This document shows positions 1 through 8,205 of a stretch of 64,000 bases of DNA, in pieces (the first letter of the stretch is position 1; every line of letters begins with the position of its first letter). The notes under the pieces were generated by a model that was not told where the DNA came from, did no database searches, and saw only the letters and a list, made by a program, of their open reading frames with translations. The stretch comes from an uncultured Desulfobacterales bacterium (GTDB lineage: Bacteria > Desulfobacterota > Desulfobacteria > Desulfobacterales > JAHEIW01), in NCBI GenBank assembly GCA_947259495.1, contig CAMYLV010000010.1, positions 97,513-161,512 of the forward strand, given 5' to 3'. Made by a program: the position numbers and the translations under genes.

Positions 1-957
1 ATAGGCATGTTGTTTCAGCAAGAATAAAACAAAAATGGATACAGAAACCAGAAAAATTAAAGCACCTGTGATTTGCCAGATCGGCACGCTTTCCGGATAT
101 GAATAAAATATCGCTAGATGCGCCGGCCAGATCATCTTGCCTATATATTTGATATAGGAAACTGAGGCATTTCCAATCCGCAGTGTCATCGGTATAGATT
201 CCAAGGACGCATAATTGCCTGCAGCGCTTAAAGAAGACGATGCCAGATAAACCGCTAAACCGGATAGCAAAAATAGCGGAATCTTTTCTATAATTAGATG
301 ATATACCGTTCTCTCGGAAATGCCGTTTGGCGCCGGCCTGCTATTTCGTCCCAGCGGCCAATAATCCAGCAAGAGGAGCACAAACGGCAGGGTCACCAGC
401 ATGGGCTTGGCTAAAAGACCCAGGGTAAAAACAAACAATACCGTGAGATACCGCAGCATTCCAGGCCGCTCGTGATAATACCCATATGCAAGCAACGTGA
501 GCATCCAGAAAAAAGTGCTGAGCACATTTTTGCGTTCGGAAATCCAGGCGACCGACTCCACATTAATCGGGTGCAGTGCGAACAGTGCCGCCACAACAGC
601 ACTAGGCCAAATCGCACCCGTCATCCGATAAAGCGTCAGAAACAACAATAGGACGCCGGCCATATGAAAAAAAACATTGCTTAGATGATGTCGGCCTGGA
701 TTCATTCCGTAAAGCTCAACATCCAGCATATGCGAAATCCAGGTGAGCGGATGCCAGTAGGTATTTCCTTTATCTTGAAAATTAAAAGACCATGCCAGGT
801 TTTCTTTAGTCAGTCCGGATTGAACATGATGATTTCCGGTGACATACTGGGTATCATCAAAAATGATAAAATCAAAATTTATTACGCCTGAGTAAACAAT
901 CAATATCGCCGCCATTAAACCCAGGCAGACAAAAATAGTATATCGCGTTTTAAACAT
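1..957 (-). CDS. TMTC-like membrane glycosyltransferase, 3' end outside window
   Basis: The reading frame opens with ATG at 957 and stays open for 319 codons to the window edge, so the C-terminus is missing. It parallels the next gene (971-2854) almost residue for residue: an N-terminal membrane helix, a first loop with a DD pair (IIFDDTQYV), the block WHPLTWISHMLDVELYG, then HPINVESVAWISERKNVLSTFFWML and LAKPMLVTLPFVLLLLDYWPL. These are hallmarks of polytopic GT-C fold enzymes resembling the TMTC/DUF1736 O-mannosyltransferase group, which use lipid-linked sugars outside the cytoplasmic membrane. The start lies 13 bases after the stop of its paralogue, suggesting tandem duplication and co-transcription. 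By analogy a TPR tail is expected beyond the edge. Acceptor and sugar are unknown; the nearby pilin is a possible substrate, but that is inference. Confidence 0.8.
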   Translation of the reverse strand, partial: MFKTRYTIFVCLGLMAAILIVYSGVINFDFIIFDDTQYVTGNHHVQSGLTKENLAWSFNFQDKGNTYWHPLTWISHMLDVELYGMNPGRHHLSNVFFHMAGVLLLFLTLYRMTGAIWPSAVVAALFALHPINVESVAWISERKNVLSTFFWMLTLLAYGYYHERPGMLRYLTVLFVFTLGLLAKPMLVTLPFVLLLLDYWPLGRNSRPAPNGISERTVYHLIIEKIPLFLLSGLAVYLASSSLSAAGNYASLESIPMTLRIGNASVSYIKYIGKMIWPAHLAIFYSYPESVPIWQITGALIFLVSVSIFVLFLLKQHAY

Positions 958-970
958 TACTTTCTTTAAA

Positions 971-2854
971 TCATGGATGTAGTTTAAGGGCTTTTTTTAG
1001 ATTTTCGCTGGCATCAACGTAGTCGGGATTTAATTGCAATGCCTTTCTGAAGTGATCGGCGGCTTTTTCAAATCTACCCATACGGATCAGTGCAACACCA
1101 AGATTATTATGGATCGCAGGATCGTTGGGTTCCAGGCCTAAGGCCTTTGAATAATATGAAAGTGCTTCAACGCTACGGCCCTGCCCAACCATCACATTGG
1201 CAAGATCATTGAGAACGTCCTTGTTGTCCGGTGAGAGATCTAAAGCAAGGTGATAATGGGATATGGCCTCATCGGTTTTGCCGATTATCATTAGCGCTGT
1301 GGCCAAATGATAATGCGCTAAAAAGTATTTCGGATTAAGTTCTGCGGCCTGCCTAAAATAGCGAATTGCATCGGCAGTTTTCCCTTGCTGCTGCAAAATA
1401 TATCCGAGGTTGAAGTTAACCCTCGGGCTATCAGGCAATAAATTTACTGCTGTTTTTAAATTATTAAGCGCTTCATCGGTGCGGCCGTCATTCATCAGGG
1501 CCAGGGCCAGATTATTTAAAATAAATGCATTCCCCAATTTGTTCTGCGGCATCGCGGAGCCGCCTACCGCCTTTACGGCCTGTTTAAACAAGGTGGTACT
1601 ATCGGTCCAATGAATGAGATGCATTCGCGTCGTGATGGATAAAAGCAGCAGTACAGTTGCGGCGGTAATGGCCAGTATTTTATGCTCGTGATGCCAGCCC
1701 CTGATAAGCTCGGGCAACCCCCAGGCAATCATGACAAACAGTCCGATCAACGGCACATAGGCCCAGCGATCGGCCATCTGCGGCCATAATCCCACCTGCA
1801 CGAATCCAATCACCGGCACCAGGGTACCCAGAAACCAAAACCAACCCACCGCGAGATATGGCCGGCCCTTTAGCCCCCAAATCGCCAGCGCCGACAAACT
1901 CACCATTACCGCCACAGCACCCATAAGCTGACCCGCCGAAATCATGTCCGGAAACGGATAGAAGACCGATAAATCCTGGGGCCAAATCATCTTTCCGACA
2001 TACTTAACATAAGAAACCAGTGCATTTTCGATACGCAGCAGCATCGGCACCAGTTGTAACGAAATGACATCGCCCTCCCCCTGTACCGATTTCGAAGAAA
2101 TATAAACTGAAAGCGTCGATAGCAAAAGCAACGGAACTTTTTCGAAAATAATCTGCCGGGTGTTACTTTCGTGACGGATATTCGAATTTAACCCAGCTAT
2201 CCACCAGCGCCGCAGCGGCCAGTAATCCAGCAGCATGAGCACAAATGGCAGGGTCACCAGCATGGGTTTGGCCAGAAGGCCAAGGACAAATGCAAAACAT
2301 ACGGCAACATATCGCCAGAAGCCGGTGCGCCGGGTATAATGCGTATAAGCGAGCAGGGTGAGCATCCAGAAAAATGTGCTGAGTACATTTTTTCGTTCCG
2401 CAATCCATGCCACCGATTCCACATTGAGCGGATGCAAGCCGAACAGGGCCGCCACAACAGCACAGCGCCACATCGCACCCGTCATCCAATTCAGCGTTAA
2501 AAACAGCAATACTGTATTAACCGTGTGAAACAACACGTTGGTGAGATGATGCCGGCCGGGGTCCAGTCCATACAGTTCGACATCCAGCATATGGGATAAC
2601 CATGTCAGCGGATGCCAGTAGTTTTTATCTTTTTCTTGAAAAGTAAAAGACCATACCAGACTTTCCTGGGTCATTCCTGAGCGAATATACGAATTATGAT
2701 AAACGTATAAGTTGTCATCAAAATTGGTAAAATCGTAGTGGCGCACCTGCCAATAGGCCGCCAGCGTCACGATAATCAGAAGCAGGCATAGCCAAACCTC
2801 AGAACGGATGATACCTCGGGGATTGTTATGGGTCAGTATTGAGTTCATGTTCAT
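971..2854 (-). CDS. TMTC-like membrane glycosyltransferase with C-terminal TPRs
   Basis: This 627-residue protein has about ten hydrophobic segments in residues 20-430, followed by roughly five TPR units (about 430-627, with repeated LxxAxxxFxxALxLxP patterns). The first periplasmic loop carries a DD pair (NFDDNLYV) at the position of the catalytic acid in GT-C transferases. The motif WHPLTWLSHMLDVELYG follows. The architecture matches bacterial relatives of TMTC O-mannosyltransferases, integral membrane enzymes that glycosylate exported proteins. It is the first of two tandem paralogues and follows pilA on the same strand beyond a pair of terminator-like hairpins. A role in pilin or surface-protein glycosylation is plausible but only inferred from the neighbourhood. 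The sugar donor cannot be read from the sequence. Confidence 0.8.
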   Translation of the reverse strand: MNMNSILTHNNPRGIIRSEVWLCLLLIIVTLAAYWQVRHYDFTNFDDNLYVYHNSYIRSGMTQESLVWSFTFQEKDKNYWHPLTWLSHMLDVELYGLDPGRHHLTNVLFHTVNTVLLFLTLNWMTGAMWRCAVVAALFGLHPLNVESVAWIAERKNVLSTFFWMLTLLAYTHYTRRTGFWRYVAVCFAFVLGLLAKPMLVTLPFVLMLLDYWPLRRWWIAGLNSNIRHESNTRQIIFEKVPLLLLSTLSVYISSKSVQGEGDVISLQLVPMLLRIENALVSYVKYVGKMIWPQDLSVFYPFPDMISAGQLMGAVAVMVSLSALAIWGLKGRPYLAVGWFWFLGTLVPVIGFVQVGLWPQMADRWAYVPLIGLFVMIAWGLPELIRGWHHEHKILAITAATVLLLLSITTRMHLIHWTDSTTLFKQAVKAVGGSAMPQNKLGNAFILNNLALALMNDGRTDEALNNLKTAVNLLPDSPRVNFNLGYILQQQGKTADAIRYFRQAAELNPKYFLAHYHLATALMIIGKTDEAISHYHLALDLSPDNKDVLNDLANVMVGQGRSVEALSYYSKALGLEPNDPAIHNNLGVALIRMGRFEKAADHFRKALQLNPDYVDASENLKKALKLHP

Positions 2855-2983
2855 TATGGTTGCAAAGCGCTAAAAATGACATGATGAAAAGATCATTATA
2901 TCATCAAACACGGGAAGTATCCAAAAAGTATCTGGGTTTGCTAGACGCAAAAAGAGAGGTGGCCTTAAATTGTGTCAATATGA

Positions 2984-3047
2984 AAAAAGTTGCAGTTGGA
3001 TGGCAACTTTTTGGATGAACAACAAAGGGGGATTTAAATCCCCCTTT
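2984..3047 (-). terminator. tandem terminator hairpins downstream of pilA
   Basis: Two hairpins lie between pilA and the glycosyltransferase genes. The first met from pilA is a perfect 24-base palindrome (3024-3047) with arms AAAGGGGG/CCCCCTTT. The second (2984-3012) has arms AAAAAGTTGC/GCAACTTTTT with a 9-base loop and ends in a T run on the minus strand. Together they look like intrinsic termination of the abundant pilin transcript. Confidence 0.65.
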
Positions 3048-3120
3048 ATTGTTTTGACAATCACTAAATTAGCGGGCTCAAAATTAAAAAGGATTTGTTT
3101 TGATGACCCCTAAGTCATAA

Positions 3121-3558
3121 TTATCGCATAAATTTAGTATAGAAATGATTGGCGCCACTGCTCCATCTATCCGCCGCGGTATTCGTCGCGCTGGCTCCAC
3201 GATAGTCTGACGGACATCTCCTAGCTGCTTCCACAACCGTAATGTGAATACTGTCGTCGGCTGCTCCGGAAATCGCTACCGTGTTCTGACCACCTTTGTT
3301 GGTTAAGATAAAGCCCATATACATCGATGTAGCTGCGGTAGTTGTCAAGGTCGTATGCTCCGGAATTGCAAAATAATCTGAAATGGTGGCTGCCACGTTG
3401 TTGGCATCGGATTCGGCCGAATTACAATAGGACTTGTTACGATAGGCGATAAAGTTTGGAATCGCAATCGCTGCGAGCACACCGATGATGGCGATAACAA
3501 TCATCAGCTCGATGAGTGTAAAACCTTTTGAGTTGTTGCCTCTGAGTTTCTGTAACAT
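3121..3558 (-). CDS. pilA: type IV major pilin (PilA)
   Basis: This 145-residue prepilin has a short leader ending in KG, cleaved before Phe (GFTLIELMIVIAIIGVL), with Glu at mature position 5 and a hydrophobic alpha-1 helix (about residues 12-35). That is the type IVa N-terminus recognised by the PilD prepilin peptidase. The remaining globular part has two Cys residues, in YCNSAE and RRCPSDY, that could form the C-terminal disulfide loop. It is longer than the short Geobacter pilin, so a conductive-pilin assignment is not supported. A strong GAGGGAGG ribosome site precedes the ATG. A sigma-54 promoter lies about 135 bases upstream, and pilR is encoded just beyond it on the same strand. It may build the pilus fibre for twitching, adhesion or secretion. 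Confidence 0.9.
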   Translation of the reverse strand: MLQKLRGNNSKGFTLIELMIVIAIIGVLAAIAIPNFIAYRNKSYCNSAESDANNVAATISDYFAIPEHTTLTTTAATSMYMGFILTNKGGQNTVAISGAADDSIHITVVEAARRCPSDYRGASATNTAADRWSSGANHFYTKFMR

Positions 3559-3692
3559 GTTAAAACCTCCCTCGTGTTTAATGTTTATTTTATTTAAGGT
3601 TAACGAATTAGCTTAATTTTCTAATCTGCTGCGTTTGGCGATTTTGTCCCACCCCCTTATTCAATGAATCAAAATGTTTGGTGTATACTGAT

Positions 3693-3708
3693 AGCAAAAC
3701 CTGTGCCA
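3693..3708 (-). promoter_or_regulatory. sigma-54 promoter of pilA
   Basis: Read on the minus strand the sequence TGGCACAGGTTTTGCT matches the RpoN consensus at the GG and GC elements with exact -24/-12 spacing. Transcription would start near 3682, giving a leader of about 120 bases before the pilA ATG. Sigma-54 dependence of pilA with a PilR activator is established in Pseudomonas and Geobacter. Confidence 0.8.
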
Positions 3709-3835
3709 TGATTGCTAAAATTAAAAAACAAATTCTATTAGATTGATATAATGATGAATATTTCTATAATCGTCCAAAATGCCTGATGGTCAAACCGGTC
3801 AATTTTTACTGATTTACAATTATCGGGCTTCCCGT

Positions 3836-3850
3836 TGACAAAATTTGTCA
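3836..3850. promoter_or_regulatory. candidate PilR enhancer palindrome
   Basis: TGACAAAATTTGTCA is a perfect 7+1+7 palindrome centred about 160 bases upstream of the predicted pilA start site. This is a normal distance for an NtrC-family activator site. Its TGTC half-site agrees with the TGTC-containing tracts known to bind PilR in Pseudomonas. Binding here is inferred. Confidence 0.45.
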
Positions 3851-3980
3851 GGTGCGTCTGGCCGCTAAGTACCACCCAAAACGTATTTGCAATAATGAAT
3901 ATCGGCTGATTTGTAAATTTCTGTAATGAAATTTTGATTTTGCATAAATGGCGGTGGGAACGGTGACTGGAAAATTCTGG

Positions 3981-5375
3981 TTATTTATCTATGTCGAGTT
4001 TATCGAGACGGTATCGGAGTGAACGAAAGCTAATGCCCAACAATTCAGAGGCCTTGTTTTTGTTCCCGTTGGCGCAAGCCAGAGCTTTTTTGAGGTATTC
4101 GCGTTCAATTTCTTCAAGAATTGAATCCAGGGCAACGCCTTTGGAGACCTCGTCCAGGTCAAAGCGCCGATCCTTGAATCCCTCGATCCAGCGGCGCTTG
4201 TGAAGCGAAAGGGCCAGGCTGTCCGGTAGAATAATATTAGTGGTGGAAAGCGCCACACTGCGCTCCAGCAGGTTTTCAAGCTCCCGGATATTGCCGGGAA
4301 AGTCATATTTGTTCAGTAAATCAAGCGCATAGGATGAAAATTTCGTTATTTCCTTAGCCATTTCTTTTGAGTATTTTTCGAGAAAATGCTGGGCCAATGC
4401 CCGCAGGTCGGCTTTGCGCTCCCTGAGCGGTGGCACTTTGATTTCAATCACATTGAGGCGGTAGAAAAGATCTTCTCGAAAATTTTTGGCAATCACCTCT
4501 TCTTCCAGGCTTTTGTTTGTCGCTGACATAATTCGGATATCAACTGATATGTCCTCGTTGCCGCCCACCGGCTTAAACACTTTTTCCTGGACTGCCCTGA
4601 GCAATTTGACCTGGATGGGAGGACTCAATTCGCCGATTTCATCAAGAAAAACAGTGCCTTTATGTGCGATCTCAAACAACCCCTTTTTATCATGAGTGGC
4701 TCCCGTAAAGGATCCTTTTTTATGCCCGAACAATTCGCTTTCCATGAGGGTTTCCGGGATACCGCCGCAATTAATAACCATAAAGGGATTGTTACTGCGA
4801 TCACTTTCCTGATGAATGGCCTTGGCAATGACCTCTTTACCGGTGCCGCTTTCTCCGGTAATCAGAACATTGGTTTTGGTTTTAGCCACCTGCTCGATTA
4901 ACTTATAGATATGGTGCATGGCCGGGCTGTTGCCCACGATCATGCCATAGTGCAGATTTTGCTTCAGCTCGTCATCCAGTTGCTTTTTTTCATGCTCGAT
5001 GGTTCTTAATTCCAGCGCCTTGGCAACCGTGGTCAGCAGCTCATCCTTGTCAAAAGGCTTGGGAACATAATCATAGGCGCCTGCATTCATGGCTTCCACG
5101 GCTGTTTCGGTGGTCGCATAGGCTGATATCATGATAACCACGTTATCCGGATAGTGCTTCTTGGCGGCCCGCAGAACATCCAGTCCGGTTATATCACCCA
5201 GCCGGATATCGCACAGCAAAAGATCAAAGTGATTTTGTTCCAGTAAGTTGATTGCCTCCCGCCCGGATTGGGCGCAGGTAACTTTATAATCTTCTCTGGT
5301 CAGCATGTATTCGAGTAATTCGCGCATGCTGAGTTCATCATCGACAACCAGAATATGGGGAGTGTTTGCAGCCAT
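3981..5375 (-). CDS. pilR: sigma-54-dependent response regulator PilR
   Basis: This 464-residue NtrC-family protein has three parts. A receiver domain spans residues 1-120, with acidic residues D12/D13, phosphoacceptor D56 in LLLCDIRLGD and a KPF near 107. An AAA+ sigma-54 activator domain covers about 145-380, with Walker A GESGTGKE, the sigma-54 contact loop GSFTGA (Ser in place of the usual Ala) and DEIGE. A Fis-type helix-turn-helix lies at about 420-460, ending NKASELLGISFRSLRYRLDKL. It would hydrolyse ATP to open RpoN promoters. The next gene on the same strand is pilA with a good RpoN promoter, so PilR is the natural call. No PilS-type kinase gene is adjacent, so the cognate sensor must be encoded elsewhere. 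Confidence 0.87.
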   Translation of the reverse strand: MAANTPHILVVDDELSMRELLEYMLTREDYKVTCAQSGREAINLLEQNHFDLLLCDIRLGDITGLDVLRAAKKHYPDNVVIMISAYATTETAVEAMNAGAYDYVPKPFDKDELLTTVAKALELRTIEHEKKQLDDELKQNLHYGMIVGNSPAMHHIYKLIEQVAKTKTNVLITGESGTGKEVIAKAIHQESDRSNNPFMVINCGGIPETLMESELFGHKKGSFTGATHDKKGLFEIAHKGTVFLDEIGELSPPIQVKLLRAVQEKVFKPVGGNEDISVDIRIMSATNKSLEEEVIAKNFREDLFYRLNVIEIKVPPLRERKADLRALAQHFLEKYSKEMAKEITKFSSYALDLLNKYDFPGNIRELENLLERSVALSTTNIILPDSLALSLHKRRWIEGFKDRRFDLDEVSKGVALDSILEEIEREYLKKALACANGNKNKASELLGISFRSLRYRLDKLDIDK

Positions 5376-5531
5376 AGTTGAATTCCAGGATTTTCGTATT
5401 TAAAGTTTATTCGGCTATTTGCTGTTGGATCTTAAACCATTTTTTATTTCCATCTTTTCGACCCCCTGCCGCCAACGGTTCTATTTCAGAAATACGGGTC
5501 CCGCAGGCCGGTTGGCCTTGATCAATCCGGC

Positions 5532-6845
5532 TTATCTATTCCAATCTCCTTCCGCATATACAATGCGTCCGTCAACCATCGTTAATACCGGTTTTCCTTG
5601 CAGTTGCCTTCCGTCAAAGGGGCTGTTTCTGCTGAGCGATTGAAATTGAGTGACATCGATCACGTAATCTACATCCGCGTCGATAATGGTGATATCCGCG
5701 GATCGATTTGATCGTAAACCGCTTTCAAGCCCAAGAATACGGGCCGGCGCAATGGACATTTTTTCAACCAATTCAGTCAATGAAAGCACGCCTTCCTGCA
5801 CCAGCTTTAACCCCAACGAAACGGCGGTTTCCAGCCCGATAATGCCATTGGCAGCCTTATTAAATTCAACCGCTTTTTCACGGCTTGAATGGGGGGCATG
5901 ATCGGTGGCAATCACATCGATGGTGCCATCCGCCAGGCCCTGTCGGATCGCGGCACGGTCTTTTCGCGAGCGCAACGGCGGGTTCATTTTGGCGTGGGTG
6001 CCCCATTCTTTTACGGCCGCATCAGTTAGCATAAAATAATGCGGGGCCGTTTCCGCCGTAACCGGCACACCTCGAAATTTAGCCGCCCGCAGGGACTCAA
6101 CCGATTCAGCTGTGCTGACGTGGGCAATATGGACCGGGGCTCCGGTTGATTCACTCAGGGCAATATCGCGCGCCACCATGGCGCTCTCGCTGGCATTGGA
6201 AATACCCGCCAGATCCAGCTGCGAAGCGACAACACCGGCATTCATCACGCCCTCGCCGACAAGATTCAAATCCTCGCAATGGGAAATCACCGGCAGATTG
6301 CTCCTTTGAGCGGTTTCTAATGCCGTTCGCATCAGCTGTTCATTCATAACCGGATTGCCGTCATCCGATACCGCAATCACCCCGCAGGCTTTCAAACGAT
6401 CATAGGCGCAAAGTTGTTTGCCTTGCAACCCAATGCTGATGGCTCCTACCGGATAGACCCGTATCAGATTGGCGGCGGCGGCTCTGTTTAAAATAAACGC
6501 CGTCACCTCGCAATTATCATTTACCGGATGGGTGTTCGGCATGGCACAAACGGCTGTGAATCCGCCCCTGGCAGCTGCCCGGGCACCCGTCTCAATGGTC
6601 TCTTTGTGTTCATGACCGGGTTCTCTGAGATGGACGTGCATGTCAATAAAGCCCGGACAGACAATTTTCCCGGTAGCATTGATTGTTTTCGTTGTCGGAT
6701 CTTCGATCTGCGAATCGAGTTCATGAATGGCCGTTTTGCCCCTCTCGCTGATATCAACAATTTTACCATCCCGGATGATGATATCGGCAATCGCATCCAG
6801 TTTACCGGGGTCGACAACTCTACCGCCCTGAATTATTGTTAGCAT
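5532..6845 (-). CDS. pyrC: dihydroorotase
   Basis: This 437-residue protein is an amidohydrolase-fold dihydroorotase, which interconverts carbamoyl-aspartate and dihydroorotate in pyrimidine synthesis. The metal-binding HVH (residues 70-72) lies in GFIDMHVHLREPGHE. The substrate-binding GGFTAVCAMPNT block, HIAHVST and the late ATDHAPHS motif with the catalytic Asp are all present. Length and the LREPG signature fit the long class I enzymes found in many bacteria that pair with PyrB. No pyrB lies in the window. It sits between lepB and pilR on the same strand, with more than 150 bases on either side, so it may have its own promoter. The ATG start at 6845 fits the family N-terminus. Confidence 0.93.
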   Translation of the reverse strand: MLTIIQGGRVVDPGKLDAIADIIIRDGKIVDISERGKTAIHELDSQIEDPTTKTINATGKIVCPGFIDMHVHLREPGHEHKETIETGARAAARGGFTAVCAMPNTHPVNDNCEVTAFILNRAAAANLIRVYPVGAISIGLQGKQLCAYDRLKACGVIAVSDDGNPVMNEQLMRTALETAQRSNLPVISHCEDLNLVGEGVMNAGVVASQLDLAGISNASESAMVARDIALSESTGAPVHIAHVSTAESVESLRAAKFRGVPVTAETAPHYFMLTDAAVKEWGTHAKMNPPLRSRKDRAAIRQGLADGTIDVIATDHAPHSSREKAVEFNKAANGIIGLETAVSLGLKLVQEGVLSLTELVEKMSIAPARILGLESGLRSNRSADITIIDADVDYVIDVTQFQSLSRNSPFDGRQLQGKPVLTMVDGRIVYAEGDWNR

Positions 6846-7011
6846 TGCAAATTGCTCTGTTTGTAAATAGACTCAGATGTGCAGGGTGACATCCGGCGTT
6901 GCTGGGTGTTTAAGCAGCGGTGCGGATCGCGCTGCCAGAAAAGCCCAATAAAATACCGATGATTGTATATACCGCCGGTTATTACCTGATATTTGGACAC
7001 CGAGTAAACGT

Positions 7012-7683
7012 TTACTTTAAAATACGGCCAAGTCGACTCCAGCGCACACCAAAATTTTCCTTATCCCAGGACCAGTATACGATAAAGGCCTTGCCATTAA
7101 GGGCTTTGTAATCAACAAAGCCCCAAAACCGGCTGTCAAAGCTTTCATCTCGGTTGTCTCCCATTACAAACAGGGCGCTATCGGGAACCGTTATCGGCCC
7201 AAAATTATCGCGCGGCCGAATGTGGGCCGGCAGAATGCGCGGGTCGGTATATATGCCGTGCTCGTGATTGACCCTCTCGCCGTTTACAGTCAGTTTTTTG
7301 TCTCGAATCTCAATCATATCCCCGGGAATGCCGACAACACGCTTGATGAAATCCTTATTGGGGTCAACGGGATATTTAAAAACGACGATGTCGCCCCGCT
7401 GCGGTTTTTTGATCGGCACAATGGTTTTGCGCAAATAGGGTATTTTTATGCCATAGACGAATTTGTTGACCAGAATGTGGTCTCCAATCTGAAGGGTTTG
7501 CTTCATTGAGCCGGAGGGAATTTTAAATGCCTGAACCACAAACGTGCGGATAAACAACGCGATAACGATGGCGACCAAAATGGCTTCAATATTTTCCCTT
7601 AATGCGCCCTTTTTAGGAGATTCGCCTGCGTTTTCGACAGCGTGATCTGATTTCAATTTATCAAGTACCTTTCTAAGCTTCAA
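7012..7683 (-). CDS. lepB: signal peptidase I
   Basis: This 223-residue membrane protease removes Sec and Tat signal peptides. One transmembrane helix (about residues 32-52) precedes the catalytic Ser59 in IPSGSM. The general-base Lys114 is in FIKRVVGIPGD, and the box GDNRDESFDSRFWG is near residue 175. It is shorter than E. coli LepB and has a single N-terminal anchor, as in most non-enteric bacteria. It starts 8 bases after the end of the broken pgpA remnant, so larC, pgpA and lepB probably share a transcript. Confidence 0.93.
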   Translation of the reverse strand: MKLRKVLDKLKSDHAVENAGESPKKGALRENIEAILVAIVIALFIRTFVVQAFKIPSGSMKQTLQIGDHILVNKFVYGIKIPYLRKTIVPIKKPQRGDIVVFKYPVDPNKDFIKRVVGIPGDMIEIRDKKLTVNGERVNHEHGIYTDPRILPAHIRPRDNFGPITVPDSALFVMGDNRDESFDSRFWGFVDYKALNGKAFIVYWSWDKENFGVRWSRLGRILK

Positions 7684-7691
7684 TAGTGATT

Positions 7692-8133
7692 TCAGCGTGA
7701 CGACAGAATGCCGCTGATGGCAATCACGAACCTCAAGGTCAGGTTGGCGTAGACACCCGCTAATACATCATCTAGAACGATGCCGCTCCCGCCGCTGATC
7801 TTTCTTTCCAGCAACCGAATGGGAAACGGCTTCAGAATATCAAAGGCCGTTAAAGGGCAGTCCCACAAAGGTGACCAATAATCCGGCGATTTCATCGATA
7901 ACAATTTTAGCCGGATCTTTCTGCTTTAATATCTTCTCAGCCGCCGATGCCACCCCAATGGCAATAATGATAAATAACAGCACACAGACAACCGACAGCC
8001 CCAAATGGAAACGGGCGAACAAAAAACATATCGGCAGTCCGATTAACGTCCCAAAGGTGCCGGGCGCAAAGGGAATGGTCCCGCTAAAGAAACCGGTCGC
8101 CAGAATTAGAACCGCACGCTCGCGAAATTTCAT
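7692..8133 (-). pseudogene. pgpA: phosphatidylglycerophosphatase A, frameshifted by internal deletion
   Basis: Residues 1-97 from the ATG at 8133 match the N-terminal two thirds of PgpA, with GTIPFAPGTFGT near the start and the acidic block VIDEIAGLLVTFVGLP. The frame then runs into a stop at 7840. The C-terminal part continues in another frame (about 7692-7855) as FDILKPFPIRLLERKISGGSGIVLDDVLAG. In intact homologues about 12-14 residues separate the GLP block from FDIxKPxPI; here they are nearly adjacent. The simplest reading is a deletion of roughly 35-40 bases, not a multiple of three. This would inactivate dephosphorylation of phosphatidylglycerophosphate, unless it is an assembly error or another phosphatase substitutes. 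pgsA, the preceding pathway step, is intact at 55.5 kb. Confidence 0.8.
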
Positions 8134-8205
8134 GGCCTGTGTCTATAACCCGATCTGCCGTTTGTCAACCCGCAACGCATGCAATCCTTCGAAGATTTTG
8201 ACGTC

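Noticed and set aside
411..617. Open minus-strand frame of 68 codons
   Set aside because: It is a shifted-frame shadow of the partial glycosyltransferase gene; the same shadow occurs at 2254-2478 in the paralogue.
8134..8205. Short gap between pgpA and larC as a regulatory site
   Set aside because: No hairpin or promoter pattern is visible.
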